Positions 1 through 12,025 of a DNA stretch of 64,000 nt are shown here, one piece after another. This DNA is from Pseudocercospora fijiensis CIRAD86 (lineage: Eukaryota > Ascomycota > Dothideomycetes > Mycosphaerellales > Mycosphaerellaceae). Made by a program: the position numbers and the translations under genes. Within the stretch, counting starts at the first letter, position 1. Every line of letters begins with the position of its first letter. The notes beneath the pieces were generated by a model. It made no database searches. It was not told the origin of the DNA and saw only the letters and a program-made list of their open reading frames with translations. The stretch lies in contig NW_006921540.1 of assembly GCF_000340215.1 (NCBI RefSeq), positions 924,377 to 988,376 of the forward strand, given 5' to 3'.

Positions 1-370
1 TAATATCCTCCTTTCTAGCGATTCTAAATCGCTACTATTAGAGGCCTAAGTCTATAGTTATAGCGTAGTGCTTAAGAATAGGGTTGCTAATAATAATAGC
101 GGCTCCTCTATATAGGTTGTCTATATCTACTACGTAGGTAGTAAAGTCTAGTAGGCGTTTATTTCCGAGGTCGTCTTTTAGAACTATAGGAACATAGTAG
201 GCCCTATAAGTCAAGTGCCGAGCGTTATTAAACTAAGTAAGGGTTAGCAGGTTAGCCCTATTTAATTGTCGAAGGTCTAATTGCTTAGCTAGGCGATAGC
301 TAATAAGGGCACTAACTGAATTTCCTAGGTCTAGTATAACCTTAGTTTTATAGTTAGTTCTATACGTGTC
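1..370 (-). pseudogene. Retropepsin-like domain of a RIP-degraded retroelement
   Basis: Reading the minus strand from about 370 down to 1 gives a continuous frame with few stops. It starts with KVILDLGNSVSALIS, matching the retroviral-type aspartic protease active-site block (Asp-Ser/Thr-Gly followed by a hydrophobic stretch). The Ser of DSG has become Leu, as expected for TCA to TTA. The frame continues with a tail rich in beta-strand-forming residues and runs off the window start. It lies downstream, in the sense of transcription, of the zinc-knuckle gag at 541-2219, so the two probably belong to one gag-pol relic. The family (Ty3 or other) cannot be fixed without the reverse transcriptase. 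Confidence 0.7.
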
Positions 371-540
371 CTATATAAGACAGGTACGTATAATAGCTAG
401 TACAATGTCGATAGTCTTACGCCGTACAAGGCTAATAGTTAGTGCGGCGTTTATTCTTTTTTCGACTAATTAGAAGGACCGATAGGGGTAGCGTTAGCGG
501 CTAAAAGGTGCTTTCGGTGTTTAGCGGTAGTACGGTCGAC

Positions 541-2219
541 TCGGGCCTAGTCCTTAGGTTTGTCGCATTAGCCTAGTAAATAGCTAGTACTATTACAATT
601 AAAGCACTTCAATCCGGTTAGGGGGCTGCTATAGCTATTACTACTATTATTAGTCGAGCGATTAGTATTGTAGGGATACGAGCCTCTTCTACGGCCCCTA
701 TTACAGCCTCCTCTATATAGCCGCCGGCTACGGCCTCTTCTACGGTCGTTGTTACTATTCCTATTGTTAGTATTATTGTTTTAGGTAGAACCTTAGTTTC
801 CTCCGCGGCTACTACGGTTGCTACGGTTAGTACTAGTTAGTCGAATCCTTGATTCTAGCTGTTACTAAAGCTAAACAGCTCGTTTAGCTGTTTCCACTTC
901 GACTATAAATTAAATACGTATTAGATTAGCCTATTCGAATATACGGCGGCGGTCTAACTTAAGGACTAGTTCCTATCTTAGTTTAGGTCGTATCTTAGAT
1001 ATCTAGATAGAGTCGGTTTTAGGTAGCAAATCGTCCTTAAGGGTCTTTAGATAGGCCTCGAAGGATCGAGAGGTTTAGTCGGCCTTTTGTTTAGTACGTA
1101 GGTATTAGTCCTATATATGTTGCTATCGCAATATAGGGTTACTAAGGGTGTTTAGTATAATAGTCTTATAGTCCTGCTACTAAATAGCGGTCTAAGCGTT
1201 AAGGGATTTAAAATAGTTATCCTAGGTGCGCTTTAGGTTGCTATTAATATATTATATAGCGTAGACGACTAATAAGTAGTTATCTAGCAGCGCTCTTAGT
1301 ATATTACGCTAATTAAGCTCGCAGTTACGGATGTAGTCGTTGTATTGTTTTCGACTAGAGCTATTAAATACAGTATAGTCTTTAAGTTTAGCATCCTTCT
1401 TTTAGACTAAAACAGATAGGGAGGAAGGCCCTGCTATTAGTTTAGTATTAGTTGCTAGGGATTCCTATAGGCGATAAATCTCGAGGAGGTTATCCTTTAG
1501 CTATTGTTCTTAACATAAGGCAGTAAGCCTGTTCTAAGTAGCTTCTTAAAGCCTCGCTATCGGCTAGGGCCTAAAGGCTAGTTAGCTATATCGTCGATTA
1601 ATAATGTTATTAAGAATGTCGTTAACAGGCAATTCTAGGTTATTACTAGGAATTATAGGTTCTTCTTTAATAGGCTCTATGCTACTAGTATTGTTATTAC
1701 TAGCGCTGCTAGCGGCGCCGCGGTTGTTGTTACTTTGTAATAAGCCGGCTATTGTAAGGGGTAATACTAATAATATATTATAGGCCCCTAAGATGCGGAT
1801 ATAGCGGAATTAGTAGATATCGGTCTAGTACGATTAACTTAGTATAATAGGCCGTATAGAGGGCCTTACTTAATAATTAGTACGGTTGTTTTAATAGAAT
1901 AGTACGTATAGGTCCCGTTCTTTAGGCGTAATATAGTTAAATCGATAGTTTTCGTAGCTACGCCGCTAAAAGCTTGAAATAAGGACTATCTAGCTACTGC
2001 CCTTAAAGGGTAGATCGAATACTGTATAAGAAGGGTTATATTAGTAGGTAGATAGGGTAGTAGTAGGTATAGGTAGTATTCGATAAAGGTCTAGGAGGAG
2101 AAGGAGGAAGGCAGGCTAGTTAGCCTAACGCTAAGCGCTAAGCCCTGCCTAAGGCACTAAGACCCTAGCTTCACTCGGCCTAGTTATATGCTAATTACGT
2201 GTAGCCTCTTTAGCCCTAA
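541..2219 (-). pseudogene. Retrotransposon gag with CCHC zinc knuckle, copy A
   Basis: The minus-strand frame ends (low coordinates) in a CCHC knuckle at about 565-606. The spacing is C-x2-C-x4-Y-x4-C, with His changed to Tyr and a stop inside the last spacer, both explained by CA to TA. Upstream lies a basic Arg/Asn/Ser/Gly-rich segment (about 640-840), typical of nucleocapsid regions, then a longer degraded part up to about 2,150. The block is repeated almost entirely at 2,225-3,943. A short sequence at about 2,157-2,219, found again twice near 3,886-3,999, may be what remains of a terminal repeat. No function is expected. Confidence 0.75.
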
Positions 2220-2224
2220 TAGAT

Positions 2225-3943
2225 TCGGGCCTAGTCCTTAGGTTTGTCGTATTAGCCTAGTAGATAGCTAGTGCTATTATAATTAAAGCACTTCAATCCG
2301 GTTAGGAGATTGCTATAGCCGCTATTAATGCTATTATTAGTTAAGCGATTAGTATTATAGGGATACGAGCCCCTTCTACGGCCCCTATTACGGCCTCCTC
2401 TATATAGCCGCCGGCTACGGCCTCTTCTACGGTTATTGCTACTATTTCTATTATTAGTATAGTTGTTTTAGGTAGAGCCTTAGTTTCCTCTACGGGCACC
2501 GCGGTTGCTACGGTTAGTACTAGCTAGTCGGATCCTTAATTCTAGTCGTTACTAGAGCTAGACAGCTCGTTTAGCTGTTTCTACTTCGACTATAAATTAA
2601 ATGCGTATTAGATTAGCCTATTCGAACACACGGCGGCGGTCTAATTTAAGGACTAATTCCTATCTTAATTTAGGGCGTGTTTTGGAGATCTATATAGAAT
2701 TAGTCTTAGCTAGAAGGTTATCTTCGAGGGTCTTTAAATAGGCTTTAAATAAGCGAGCCGATTAATTAGTCTTTTATTTAGCTCGAAGGTACTAGTCCTA
2801 AGCGTATTATTGCCTTAGTATAGGGTTTCTAAGGGTGTCTAGTATAATAGTCTTATAGGTTTTCTACTAAATAGTAGTCTAGTTACTAAGGGAGTCGAAA
2901 TGATTATCCTAAGTGCGTTTTAGGTCGCTATTAATGTACTATATAGCGTATACGACTAAGGAATAGTTATCTAGTAGCGCTCTTAGTGCGTTGCGCTAGT
3001 TAAGCTTACAGTCGCGAATGTAGTCGTTATATTGCTTCCGACTAGAGCTATCGAATATAGTACAATCCTTAAGTTTAGCATACTTCTTCTATATAGAAGG
3101 TCCTACTACTAGTCCTAGTTTAGTAGTAGTTATTAGGGCTTCCTATAAGCGGCGAATCTCGAGGAGATTATCCTTTAGCTATTATTTAGAATTCTTGTCG
3201 TAAGGCAGTAAGCCTATTCTAAGTAGCTTCTTAAAGTCTCGCTTCTAGCTAGGGGCCGAAGGCTAGTTAGCTATATCGACGGTTAACAATGTTGTTAAGA
3301 ATGTTATTAACGGGCAACGATAGGTTATCCTCTTCGATTATAGGTTCTTTAGTAGGCCCTCTAGTAGGCTCTTTAGCAGGCACTTTAGTAGATAGTGTGC
3401 TACTAGAGTTATTATTGCTAGCGCTAGTAGCGGCGCCGCGGTTGTTGTTGCTTCGTAATAAGCCGGCTATTGTAATAAGGGGTAATGCTAATAATATATT
3501 ATAGGCCCCTATAGTGCGGATATAGCGGAATTAGTAGATATCGGTCTAGTGCGATTAACTTAGTATAATAGGCCGTATAGAAGGCCTTACTTAATAATTA
3601 GTACGGTTGTTTTAATAGAATAGTACGTATAGGTCCCGTTCTTTAGGCGTAATATAGTTAAATCGATAGTTTTCGTAGCTATACCGCTAAAAGCTTGAAA
3701 TAAGGACTATCTAGCTACTACCCTTAAAGGGTAGATCGAATACTATATAAGAAGGGTTATATTAGTAGGTAGATAGGGTAGTAGTAGGTATAAGTAGTAT
3801 TCGATAAGGATCTAGGAGAAGAGGGAGGAAGGTAGGCAAGTTAGCCTATTGCTAAGCGCTAAGCCCTACCTAAGGCACTAAGACCCTAGCTTCACTTAGC
3901 CTAGTTATATGCTAATTACGTGTAGCCTCTTTAGCCCTAACAA
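2225..3943 (-). pseudogene. Retrotransposon gag with CCHC knuckle, copy B
   Basis: This is a direct repeat of copy A at an offset of about 1,684 bp. The same knuckle (about 2,248-2,290) is damaged differently: here the second and fourth Cys are Tyr as well as the His. That means RIP hit the two copies independently after duplication. Its low-coordinate end stops at the same place as the start of the shared gag block, so the protease region seen at 1-370 is missing from this copy. The copies differ almost only by C/T and G/A transitions, plus a few short indels. Confidence 0.75.
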
Positions 3944-3999
3944 AGACCCTAGCTTCACTCGAGCCTAGTTATATACTAATTACGTATAACCTCTTTAGT
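3886..3999. repeat. Short tandem duplication at the end of gag copy B
   Basis: A block of about 57 bp beginning agaccctagcttcact and ending with cctctttag(c/t)cctaa occurs twice in tandem here and once more at about 2,157-2,219. It marks the 5' side of both gag copies and may be a terminal-repeat remnant. Confidence 0.6.
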
Positions 4000-4756
4000 C
4001 CTAATATTAAAGCGTTACTAGTCGAAGAAGGAAATTAAAAGCAAGGTAAAGTTAGCGCTAAGACGGCTAGCTATTAGGACTAAAGAGGAACTAATACAAA
4101 TTAACTAGAATGTCTATCTTCTTTTAGTTCTTTATAAGACCTAGTAGCGTAGCCGGTAGCGTAGGCGGCAGCGTAGCCGGCCTTTTAACTCCTTAGTACT
4201 AACGGGATTTTCGAAGACTTCTATTCCGTACGGCTAATAAAGTATACTATACTATATATATATGCTTAGAGAGTATTTAGAGCGCGGTATATAGCGCCGT
4301 ATAACCGCGGCTTATTTCGTATATAGAAAAGCTTATAGACGATACTACGAATATCCTTCCTACTAGAATATCTATCCTACCTAGCACTATCTCGAATATA
4401 GACATTCTAGCCTTTTAGAATCTAATCGAGTGCTTTAAAATCCTTGTCTATAATCGTTATACGCTTCGCGTAGATAGCTATAAGGTTAACCGCTAAAATA
4501 GTATTAGTATAGTCCGAAAAGAGGTAGGAGAGAAACATATATTCGAAGATACGAACTAGGTAGGCTTCTATAGCCTCTTAAAGGGCGTCTATCGCGGAGG
4601 CTTAGAAGCGAAGGTCCGTTCTATAAACCTAGGCAATTTCGCGAATAAGTTGTCGGAAAGGAGCTTTGCGGATTAGGAGCTTAGAACTCTTCTAATACTA
4701 CCGAATCTTACGGAGGGCTACGGCTAAAGAAGGATTAGTAAAAAGACAGTAAGAAT

Positions 4757-4828
4757 GCCGGCTACGCTGCCGGCTACGCTGCCGGCTACGCTGCCGGCTA
4801 CGCTACCGGCTACGCTACCGGCTATAAA
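4757..4828. repeat. 12-bp tandem repeat, unit gccggctacgct
   Basis: About six consecutive units of gccggctacgct, the last two beginning with accgg. The core GCCGGCTA recurs singly or in pairs at many other places in the island (see findings). Confidence 0.9.
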
Positions 4829-5649
4829 TAGGACTTACTTCCTAGGCGCTATCGACACTTCGTACGATTGCTACTAGTAGTAGAAGCGCTAGTTATCGTC
4901 TTGCGTAGAGCCTTACCCGCCGTTATCTTACGCGGAGCCTTACTCGCGACGCCCTTTCTAGTACCGGAGCTAGCGGTAGTAGTAGTAGCCCTCTTACGTT
5001 AATATACTATACTCGTTCTATTATTTCCGGTCTTATTACGATCCGTAGAAGTAGTAGGTCCCTTCTTGCGAGGCGTCGTAACTTAGTTAAGTAGACTCGG
5101 TATTATAAAAGTCGTCGAATTAAGGAAAAAAGTGCGTTACGAAGATATACGAAGGCGCGCGCGGAGCGAGGGTATTATAGAGGTAGTAGATATAGAGCGT
5201 AGAGGTATAGGTATCGATACGAAGGTTGAATATAGCGAGAGAGGTAGTATCGCGGTATCGCTAGGCAATAGAGTAAGCTTCGCGCAAGCCTATATTATAG
5301 TAACGTTAGAGTAAGGAAAGAAGGTAGGTACGGCTAAAAAAGGCAGGCACGGCTAAAAAAGGCAGGTACGGCAGACTTTAAAATATAGCCGGCATATATA
5401 GCCGGTATAGTAATAGGCGAAAGCCTCCTTTTAATAAATAGCCGGCGTAATAATAGTATCCTACTATAGTATAGATATTCTTTAGTAATGCCTTTACTAG
5501 CTATAGTAATCTTATAAGTAACCTAGGCCTATTGCTAGTAAATATAAGAAATATTAGGTAGGCTATACTAAACAAGCTAGTTATTTAGTAGGAAAAGGCC
5601 TACTACCGTCTCTATATACCGGCTACGAGTGCCGGCTATCGCTCTAAAT

Positions 5650-6363
5650 TCAACTCCGCCCTATCTCGGAGGCTAAGGTACCGAGCGGAAACCCTATAGC
5701 TTATATTTACTCGGTTGTCGCGGAGCGCTTATAGGTAAGGTATTAGAAAAGAGTATAAAAAGTACGAGAATAGTATCCTAGGATATAGGTCGTAAGTGAA
5801 TAAGAGTAGTTCGCCTAGTTATTTATATAGTACGTTACTCTATACGACTAAGAGCCTATATTATCTCGTACTTCGCTTATAAGACCTCGACTCTACTAAT
5901 ATACTATTATTCTCCTACTCGGTCGCTGTCTTAAATCTTCTTCGAGTTGCCGGACTTAGTGCGTATCTATAGCTATATAATAGCGCTACGTATTATAGAG
6001 AATCAAATCCGCCGTATCTCGAAGGCTAAGGTACCGAGCGGAAATCCTATAGCTTATATTTACTCGGTTATCGCGGAGCGATTATAGGTAAGGTATTAGA
6101 GAAGAGTATAAAAAGTACGAGAAGAGCATCTTAGGATATAGGTCGTAAGTAAATAAGAGTAGTACGCCTAGTTATTTATATAGTACGTTACTCTATACGA
6201 CTAAGAGCCTATATTATCTTATGCTTCGCTTATAAGACCTCGACTCTACTAGTATACTATCGATCTCCTCCTCGGTCGCTAATACGCTATCTTAATTCTT
6301 CTTCGAGTTGCCGGACTTAGTACGTATCTATAGCTATATAATAGCGCTACGTATTATAGAGAA
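5650..6363. repeat. Tandem duplication, unit about 353 bp
   Basis: The sequence from about 5,650 to 6,003 is repeated immediately at about 6,003-6,363. Both copies start around ccgcc(c/g)tatctcg and end with tattatagagaat. Differences between the copies are mainly C/T and G/A changes, consistent with duplication before or during RIP. Confidence 0.85.
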
Positions 6364-7749
6364 TTTCTCGTTAAAGTTTCTCTCTCGTAGGCTTGCTATC
6401 TACCTCGTAGTATAGAGGATTAAAGTACTAATGCTAAAGAATCTCCTTATAGTTAGGATACTAGGGCTCCTTAGGACCTTTGTGTTTTAGGTCTAAATAG
6501 AGACGTATTATAAACGTTCTATCGCCCTTTCGCTTACTACCCGCTAGATCGCGATATACGAAGAAACTAATCTAAACACAGCTCGTCTCTATAATAGCCG
6601 GATAAATATAGAGCGCTAGGTTTCTACTTCGTACCTTAGATTTAGGGACGGCGCGGAGATAAAATCAGAAATATAGCCGGCACCTATAGCCGGCAAAAGG
6701 ATACGAAAATAGGCCTCCTCCTAGGTAAATCTAACGACTAAATACAATTTCTAACTAATCCGCTATAAACCGACGCCGAATTTTAGCTAGAAGCTATATA
6801 TCTTTATTTTAAAGAGTAACCCGCTTCGTATAGATAGTAAGGAGGTTTAAAAGCTTAAGCTCGGTTACGAGAAATGCCTCCGTAGCTTCCTAAAGAGTAC
6901 TAATCGCCTTAGCCGTAAATCGTATACTAGACTAAAAATCTAATGTAATTTCTCGGACGAGTCGCTAGAAGGGAGTCTTAGGGATTAAAAGCTCGGTCCC
7001 TCTTTTATTTTAGAAAAGCTAGATCTAGCGAAGGGTAATAGTACCTAGTTTAAAGCGCCGCTTCTTTATCGTCGAGTCCTACCTTATTCCCTTTTTTTTA
7101 ATAGAAAGATAACTTTTCTTCGCGATAGTCTTCGTCCGCCTACTCTTTTTAGCCTTCTCCTATCTACCTAAAGCCTTCTTGTTTTTCGGTACTATTTTCC
7201 GAGGAACCCCCTTCCTTCGTATATACTATAGAGAGCCTTACTCTTCCGATATCTCGTTCTCGCTACGGTCTCTCTATACTTAGCTTACTTTACCCTTGCC
7301 CTTTAGCCTCTAAAGATATTTATCTATATATTTAGGCGACGAGGGTATATCGGTAGGACCTAGAAAATTAATAAGTATATAATCGTAAGGAGACATTAAT
7401 GCTTCTTACCTTCTAGAATAAATAGTCTTCTATTAAACCGCCTTAGTAGGTTATCGTTAGATTCGAATAAAGGATAGTAGCTTAAGGAAGGGGAGGTAGC
7501 CGGCTTAGGAAGGCCCGAAGAGCCGAATCCTTAAGGTATATTTATCTTTAAGAATATAGGGAAAGGGAAGAAGGAGAGGAAGAGCGAATAGAGAATTAGA
7601 AATAGTCCGTAGGTAAGCGGGGTCGGTTGCTATAGCAACTAGTCTGTTTAGGTCCTAGGAATTCGAAATATATTTCGGATATATACCGGCTATATACGCC
7701 GGCTATATTACCTTATACGTAAACGCTTCGTCTCCTTAAAGCTGCTCTA

Positions 7750-8828
7750 AGCCTATATACGTTTCCGCTTCTCGACCCGGTATCGCCTTCTACCTCCGCC
7801 CTCCTTCTCTTCGTTATCGCTAATTAGGATTTCGCTTAGACTAAATTTCGTATTCTCTTCGTACTCCTAGATTTCTTCGATCTTAAGGTTTTCTAATTCC
7901 TCGATTAACTCCTTTAATATAATCTTTAGTAACCTACCTTAGCGATTCTAGTAGAGGAGATAGTATCGGAATACTATAATAGATTCGAAGGTAGTAGGCG
8001 AGTATATTCGATTAAAGCGGCCCTAGTAACGAGCGATACTAAAAGACCTCTTATAGCCTATACCTACGCTCGGGATAGCGAGGACGTCCTAAGCGACCGA
8101 CGCTATCGTTAGAAACTTAGGCTCTAACCGCTACTATATAGCGAGAATATCGTCTCCGAATTCGTCTAGAAGACCGGTAAGATCTAGAGATTATTAGCCC
8201 TCTTTCCGAGCCTACGGGTTTATACTTACTCGCGCGCCGATAGAGATCGAACTCTTCTTTATTCCCTTTAGTAGTTACTTCCTCTTCTACCTCTACTTCC
8301 TACCTACGAAATAGGTATAATATCGGAGCCCTTTAAACCTTCTTTTTCTTCGTAGGAGCTGTATTTAGACTAGTTTCTTTCTGTAAGAACCTAAGCAAGT
8401 AAAGTCTCCTATTATGCCTTAGCAAGCCTATATAACAATTATGTAATATTATTACGTATACTGCGGTGCTGTCTCGCTAGCGCAAAGCCTACTTAGCGTA
8501 TGCGCGGAAAAGCTCGGTCGCTCGTACGGACATACTCGGTTGCCGGCTCGGCATATATACTATCCGTGCGTAGCCTAGTTAATAGTAAACGCTCTGCCCT
8601 GTTCTAGAAAAGGCATAGTTTAGTTCTACTTTCTACTACGGCGATTAGTAGAGGGTGTTCTATACGTTGCTATATACCTATTTTCTTATACTTTCCGACG
8701 CTTGTAGAACATCTTTTCTAGAATAGTCTAGTAATGCTTCGAGCCTTCGGCTATACCTCGTCCGCCTTCTATTCCGGCCTCTACTAGTATATATCCTTTT
8801 CTACCGGGTTAAGTAAGTACGTAACGCT
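7750..8828 (-). pseudogene. hAT transposase, C-terminal half (split by LTR element)
   Basis: Minus-strand translation starting at 8,828 gives SVTYLLNPVEKDIYW, which continues the hAT core from the other side of the LTR insertion. It proceeds to about 8,000-8,130, where ARDVLAIPSVGIG followed by RSFSIAR appears. This is the hAT C-terminal dimerisation block (RDVLAIP plus the downstream Arg-rich turn). Stops are all TAG/TAA in places where Trp or Gln would be expected. hAT transposases cut and paste DNA with 8-bp target duplications; this copy is dead. Coding character fades at about 7,750. Its missing N-terminal two-thirds is at 21,138 onward, 12.3 kb away. Confidence 0.85.
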
Positions 8829-8832
8829 ATAG

Positions 8833-9111
8833 TAAAGGACGGAAACTAACACTACTACTACTACTTATAGCAATAGTATAGGCTACCGAGGGTAACATAA
8901 CCTATAGCAATATAGGCAGCTATATTTAGCAAGATAGAATAACGAGACTGTCGCTTAGGCTAATAACTAGAGCCCTGCAATATAGGCATTATAGAAGTGT
9001 AATATAAACAATATGCTGTACGAGGTTAATAATCTGTCTATAATGCAGAAGGAGGCCTCTTATATAGGCTTAAAACTGGCCTATAGGTGTAGGGCCAGTT
9101 ACTAGCTAATA
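8833..9111 (-). repeat. 3' LTR of the gypsy element
   Basis: 279 bp, aligned end to end with 20,855-21,133. Read on the minus strand the repeat begins TATTAGCTAG, consistent with an original TG start damaged by RIP. Differences between the LTRs are almost all C/T or G/A transitions. Confidence 0.88.
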
Positions 9112-9311
9112 TCCCTCCCTTTCTTCGTATCTAACTAGATACGCTTTACATTGCGCGCTTAAAACAAACATGTATACATCCTTAGCGTTCTTAGCTAAGG
9201 CTATTTTTAGAACTCCGCAATAACACCCCCGGGATAGTATTAATCCTAGATACTATAATTATGCAAAAACAACTTCCTAAGCAATACTATATAGACCTAC
9301 TATTGCTTTAA

Positions 9312-10325
9312 CGCGCCGTAATCCTTACTAGCAATAACCTTATCTGCTAGTCGGTTCTCGAAATCTCCTCCGTATACGTTAAAGCTGTTAGTACCGAAGT
9401 ACTGTCCCTCGTAGAAAGCTTAATTAACGAGGAGGTTAGTAGCCTTTTCCTTCGTAGCATTCTCCTAATCGTATAGATATTCCTTAAGTCCCTCGTTATT
9501 AAGCTAGAGGATCTATTCAACTTCGTTCTAAACAACGTAACTTAACTAAGGAATCCTACTAACTAGGGCGTCGGAGATGTAACTAAGGCCTTCGACTAAG
9601 ATAGCGGTAGGGAAGGGGAACGGTACGAAGGTATTCGAACCTAGAAGGGCGGTTAGATTGCAATACGCCTTAGCAACCTTAGCGATAGTCAAGTTGTCGT
9701 AACCCTTAATCTTAGTACCGTCGATAACGCGAGAGTAGCCTAGGTTAATTAATATACGGTTGCTCTTAGTCTTTAGATTACTATATAGTAGGTATAGTAT
9801 CTAAATAGAGACTTCGTACTCCTTTAGAGGGTTAAGGATCTACTCCGCTTTACGCCCCTTACTATTAGGCTAACTATCGAATATATAGTCGAGGTCGTCG
9901 TCGGTAAGGTACTTATTAGTAAGCTTGCCGATCTTGCTTAGTAGGACTAGGCTACGAGCCTTAAGCTTCTTAACCTAGTTCGCAAAGACCTCGGGCTAAT
10001 ATATACCTTCGATAATAGTAGAGTAGCTAGTCTTATCCTTAGATATAAGGCAGACCTTAATACGTAGGTAACTAGCACCCTCGCTAGCTGCGAGCTTAAC
10101 TATATCTTATCCGAGACGAGTAGACTCCTTAGAAGGACAGTTTTCGTAAGTACCGCTAACCTTAAAGAACTTAGTAGGCTTAAGGACGGAGATAAGCTCG
10201 TATATGTAATTAGGTCGAAGGGCGACAGCTAAGAGCTATAGGGTAGGGTGCTAGCGGACGATTTGATTACTTATACTATAAGTTTAAAGGGCATTACAGC
10301 CTTCCTACTTAGACTTAGGCATCGC
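9312..10325 (-). pseudogene. Unassigned degenerate ORF of the LTR element (ORF-X2)
   Basis: A minus-strand frame of about 337 codons starts at an ATG near 10,325 (MPKSK) and runs to a double stop near 9,312. It is interrupted only by TAG/TAA codons that fit RIP of Trp or Gln. The translation is soluble-looking, rich in Lys, Leu and Asn, with no membrane span and no motif I recognise. It lies after the integrase and before the 3' LTR, the place where some LTR elements carry an env-like or other accessory gene, but nothing in it resembles an envelope protein. It could also be part of an older element. Function unknown. Confidence 0.6.
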
Positions 10326-10329
10326 ACGT

Positions 10330-12025
10330 ATATGCTAAAGGTACATTTTAAACTCCTTCTATATTAGGTCGATAAGGAAAGGAAGATATGCTCTACGAGG
10401 CTCTTATAACTAGCTAAAGACTTAAGGGAAGATAGTATTGCTAGTCTAGCGAAAGCGGTCGAAGGAAGTGCCTTAGCTAAGGATACCGGTAACGAACTTG
10501 CTCTAGCGATCCGTTAGCGTAAGGGCGCGAGTAATAGTACTAGTAGGGTTGAACGCGTAGAGTCCTAGAGATGTCGGGGCGGTAACAGGGCGTCTAGGAA
10601 ACTAGTTAGCATAGGCCTAATTAGCCTTAAGGGTAGCGAAGGCGTCTTAATTAGGAACCTCGCGACTAATCTTTAATAGGCGACCGACGAGGACACTCGC
10701 CTTAGCACTAGTATAGAGACTACAGACCTTAGCGGCCTTCTTAATATAGTTAGTATATATAGAGAACGGCTCTTCTCCTAGCTTGCTAAGGTCGTCGAGC
10801 TATTAATAGATAGATAGAGCGGTAGGAGCTTTGCCTATATCGGCTTTAGGAACTATATCGATCTTAGTAATAAGGTACGCAATAGAGTCGCCCTTATAAG
10901 AACTACAGATGTTCTTAGTTAATAGGATCGGCGAGAGCCCTCTATCTCTACGCTCGCTAAAGGAGCCTTTAGAGGAGACATCTTCTAGTAATATATCTAG
11001 TATATTAATATCCGAGTTACTATAGTTAGTACTATAGTTAGTCCTAGAAGGGGCGCTATACTTCTTAGTAGCCTTGCGGAGGGCCTAGCGAGCATGTAAT
11101 GCCTTCTTGCGCGCTGCTTCGGCCTTAGCGCGCTCGTCCTTAACTTCCTAAGGGATCTTATAGTTACGGGTCGAGCGACGGTCTTAAGCCTATATCTCCG
11201 TAGCGAGCGCGAGACTAGTAGCCGTATCGGCCTCTATTTCTAGGCGAAGAGCCTTGCGTTTAAGGACATTAACGATAGGAGCCTCTTAACCTTTAATAAT
11301 GAAACCTATACTATTAATGCGATAGCCCTTCTCTTTTAGTAGATCCTTAGTTATCTATATATTAAGATTAATCTAGACAATTGCATCGTAGTACCGCTTC
11401 TAGTAGGATGTCGTAAAGTCGTTAAGTGCAAAGGACAAGTTAAGTAACTGCTTGCCTACCTTCTTACTAGCGGTAGATATACGATAGATTATAGTACGGG
11501 AAAGGTGCTTAGCGCCTTAACGACGGACCTTATACTTATTAACGAACGAAGAGACCTACTTTGCACGCTCTTGTCTACCGTAGGCGAAGTTAATAAGGCT
11601 CTTAGGAAGACTACTTAGTCCTCCCTAATATTCGAAGGCCTAGTCGAGGGTCTTAAAGCGTAAGCGAATCTAGGTGCTAGCCGTCTCGAGGCTATAGACG
11701 ATAGGAAAGGCTTGTTCGATATCTATATCGTTAAGGACCTCGCGCTTAAAGATACGCTTACCGATAGACTAACGCAAGTTATTTATACCGTACGTAACTA
11801 AGATAGTAGCCTTCTTAATGTTCCTATTAATAACGCGTAGTAGGGTGCGAGCGTTCTAGATCTTCTCTTAAGGGTCTTTAAGGGCGGTAACGATCTAGAA
11901 GCAGTGCTCGAGGCTAGTTATAGCAGCTAAGGCGCTATCGGAGGGGGCTTCGATCGGGACTAGTATACCTAGGTTAAGGGCTAGTAGGTTGCTACTACTG
12001 CTAGCGCCTAGCGGATTTAGGGCGC
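10330..12025 (-). pseudogene. Unassigned degenerate ORF of the LTR element (ORF-X1)
   Basis: A second former coding frame on the minus strand runs from the assembly gap down to about 10,335, just upstream of ORF-X2. The centre (about 11,050-11,400) is very rich in Ala, Lys, Arg and Glu and looks like a charged helical segment. The later part (about 10,390-10,700) is Pro/Thr/Ser-containing globular sequence. Stops are TAG/TAA at likely Gln or Trp positions. Its start is lost in the 100-N gap, so length and first residues are unknown. No family recognised. Confidence 0.55.

Larger units (their letters stand above)
4000..7740. repeat. Unclassified RIP-degraded sequence
   Basis: No recognised domain. 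Parts of the minus strand read as former coding sequence, for example a Lys/Arg-rich stretch at about 7,080-7,400 and a Ser/Thr/Lys-rich one at about 4,860-5,060. Neither gives a family signature. Because hAT transposase coding ends near 7,750, this may be the 3' flank of that element or a separate insertion. Contains scattered GCCGGCTA motifs and a 353-bp tandem duplication. Confidence 0.6.

Noticed and set aside
3289..5314. Plus-strand ORFs at 3,289-3,504 and 5,132-5,314
   Set aside because: They lie in RIP-mutated sequence, are about 60-70 codons, repetitive in composition, and the coding signal there is on the other strand or absent.
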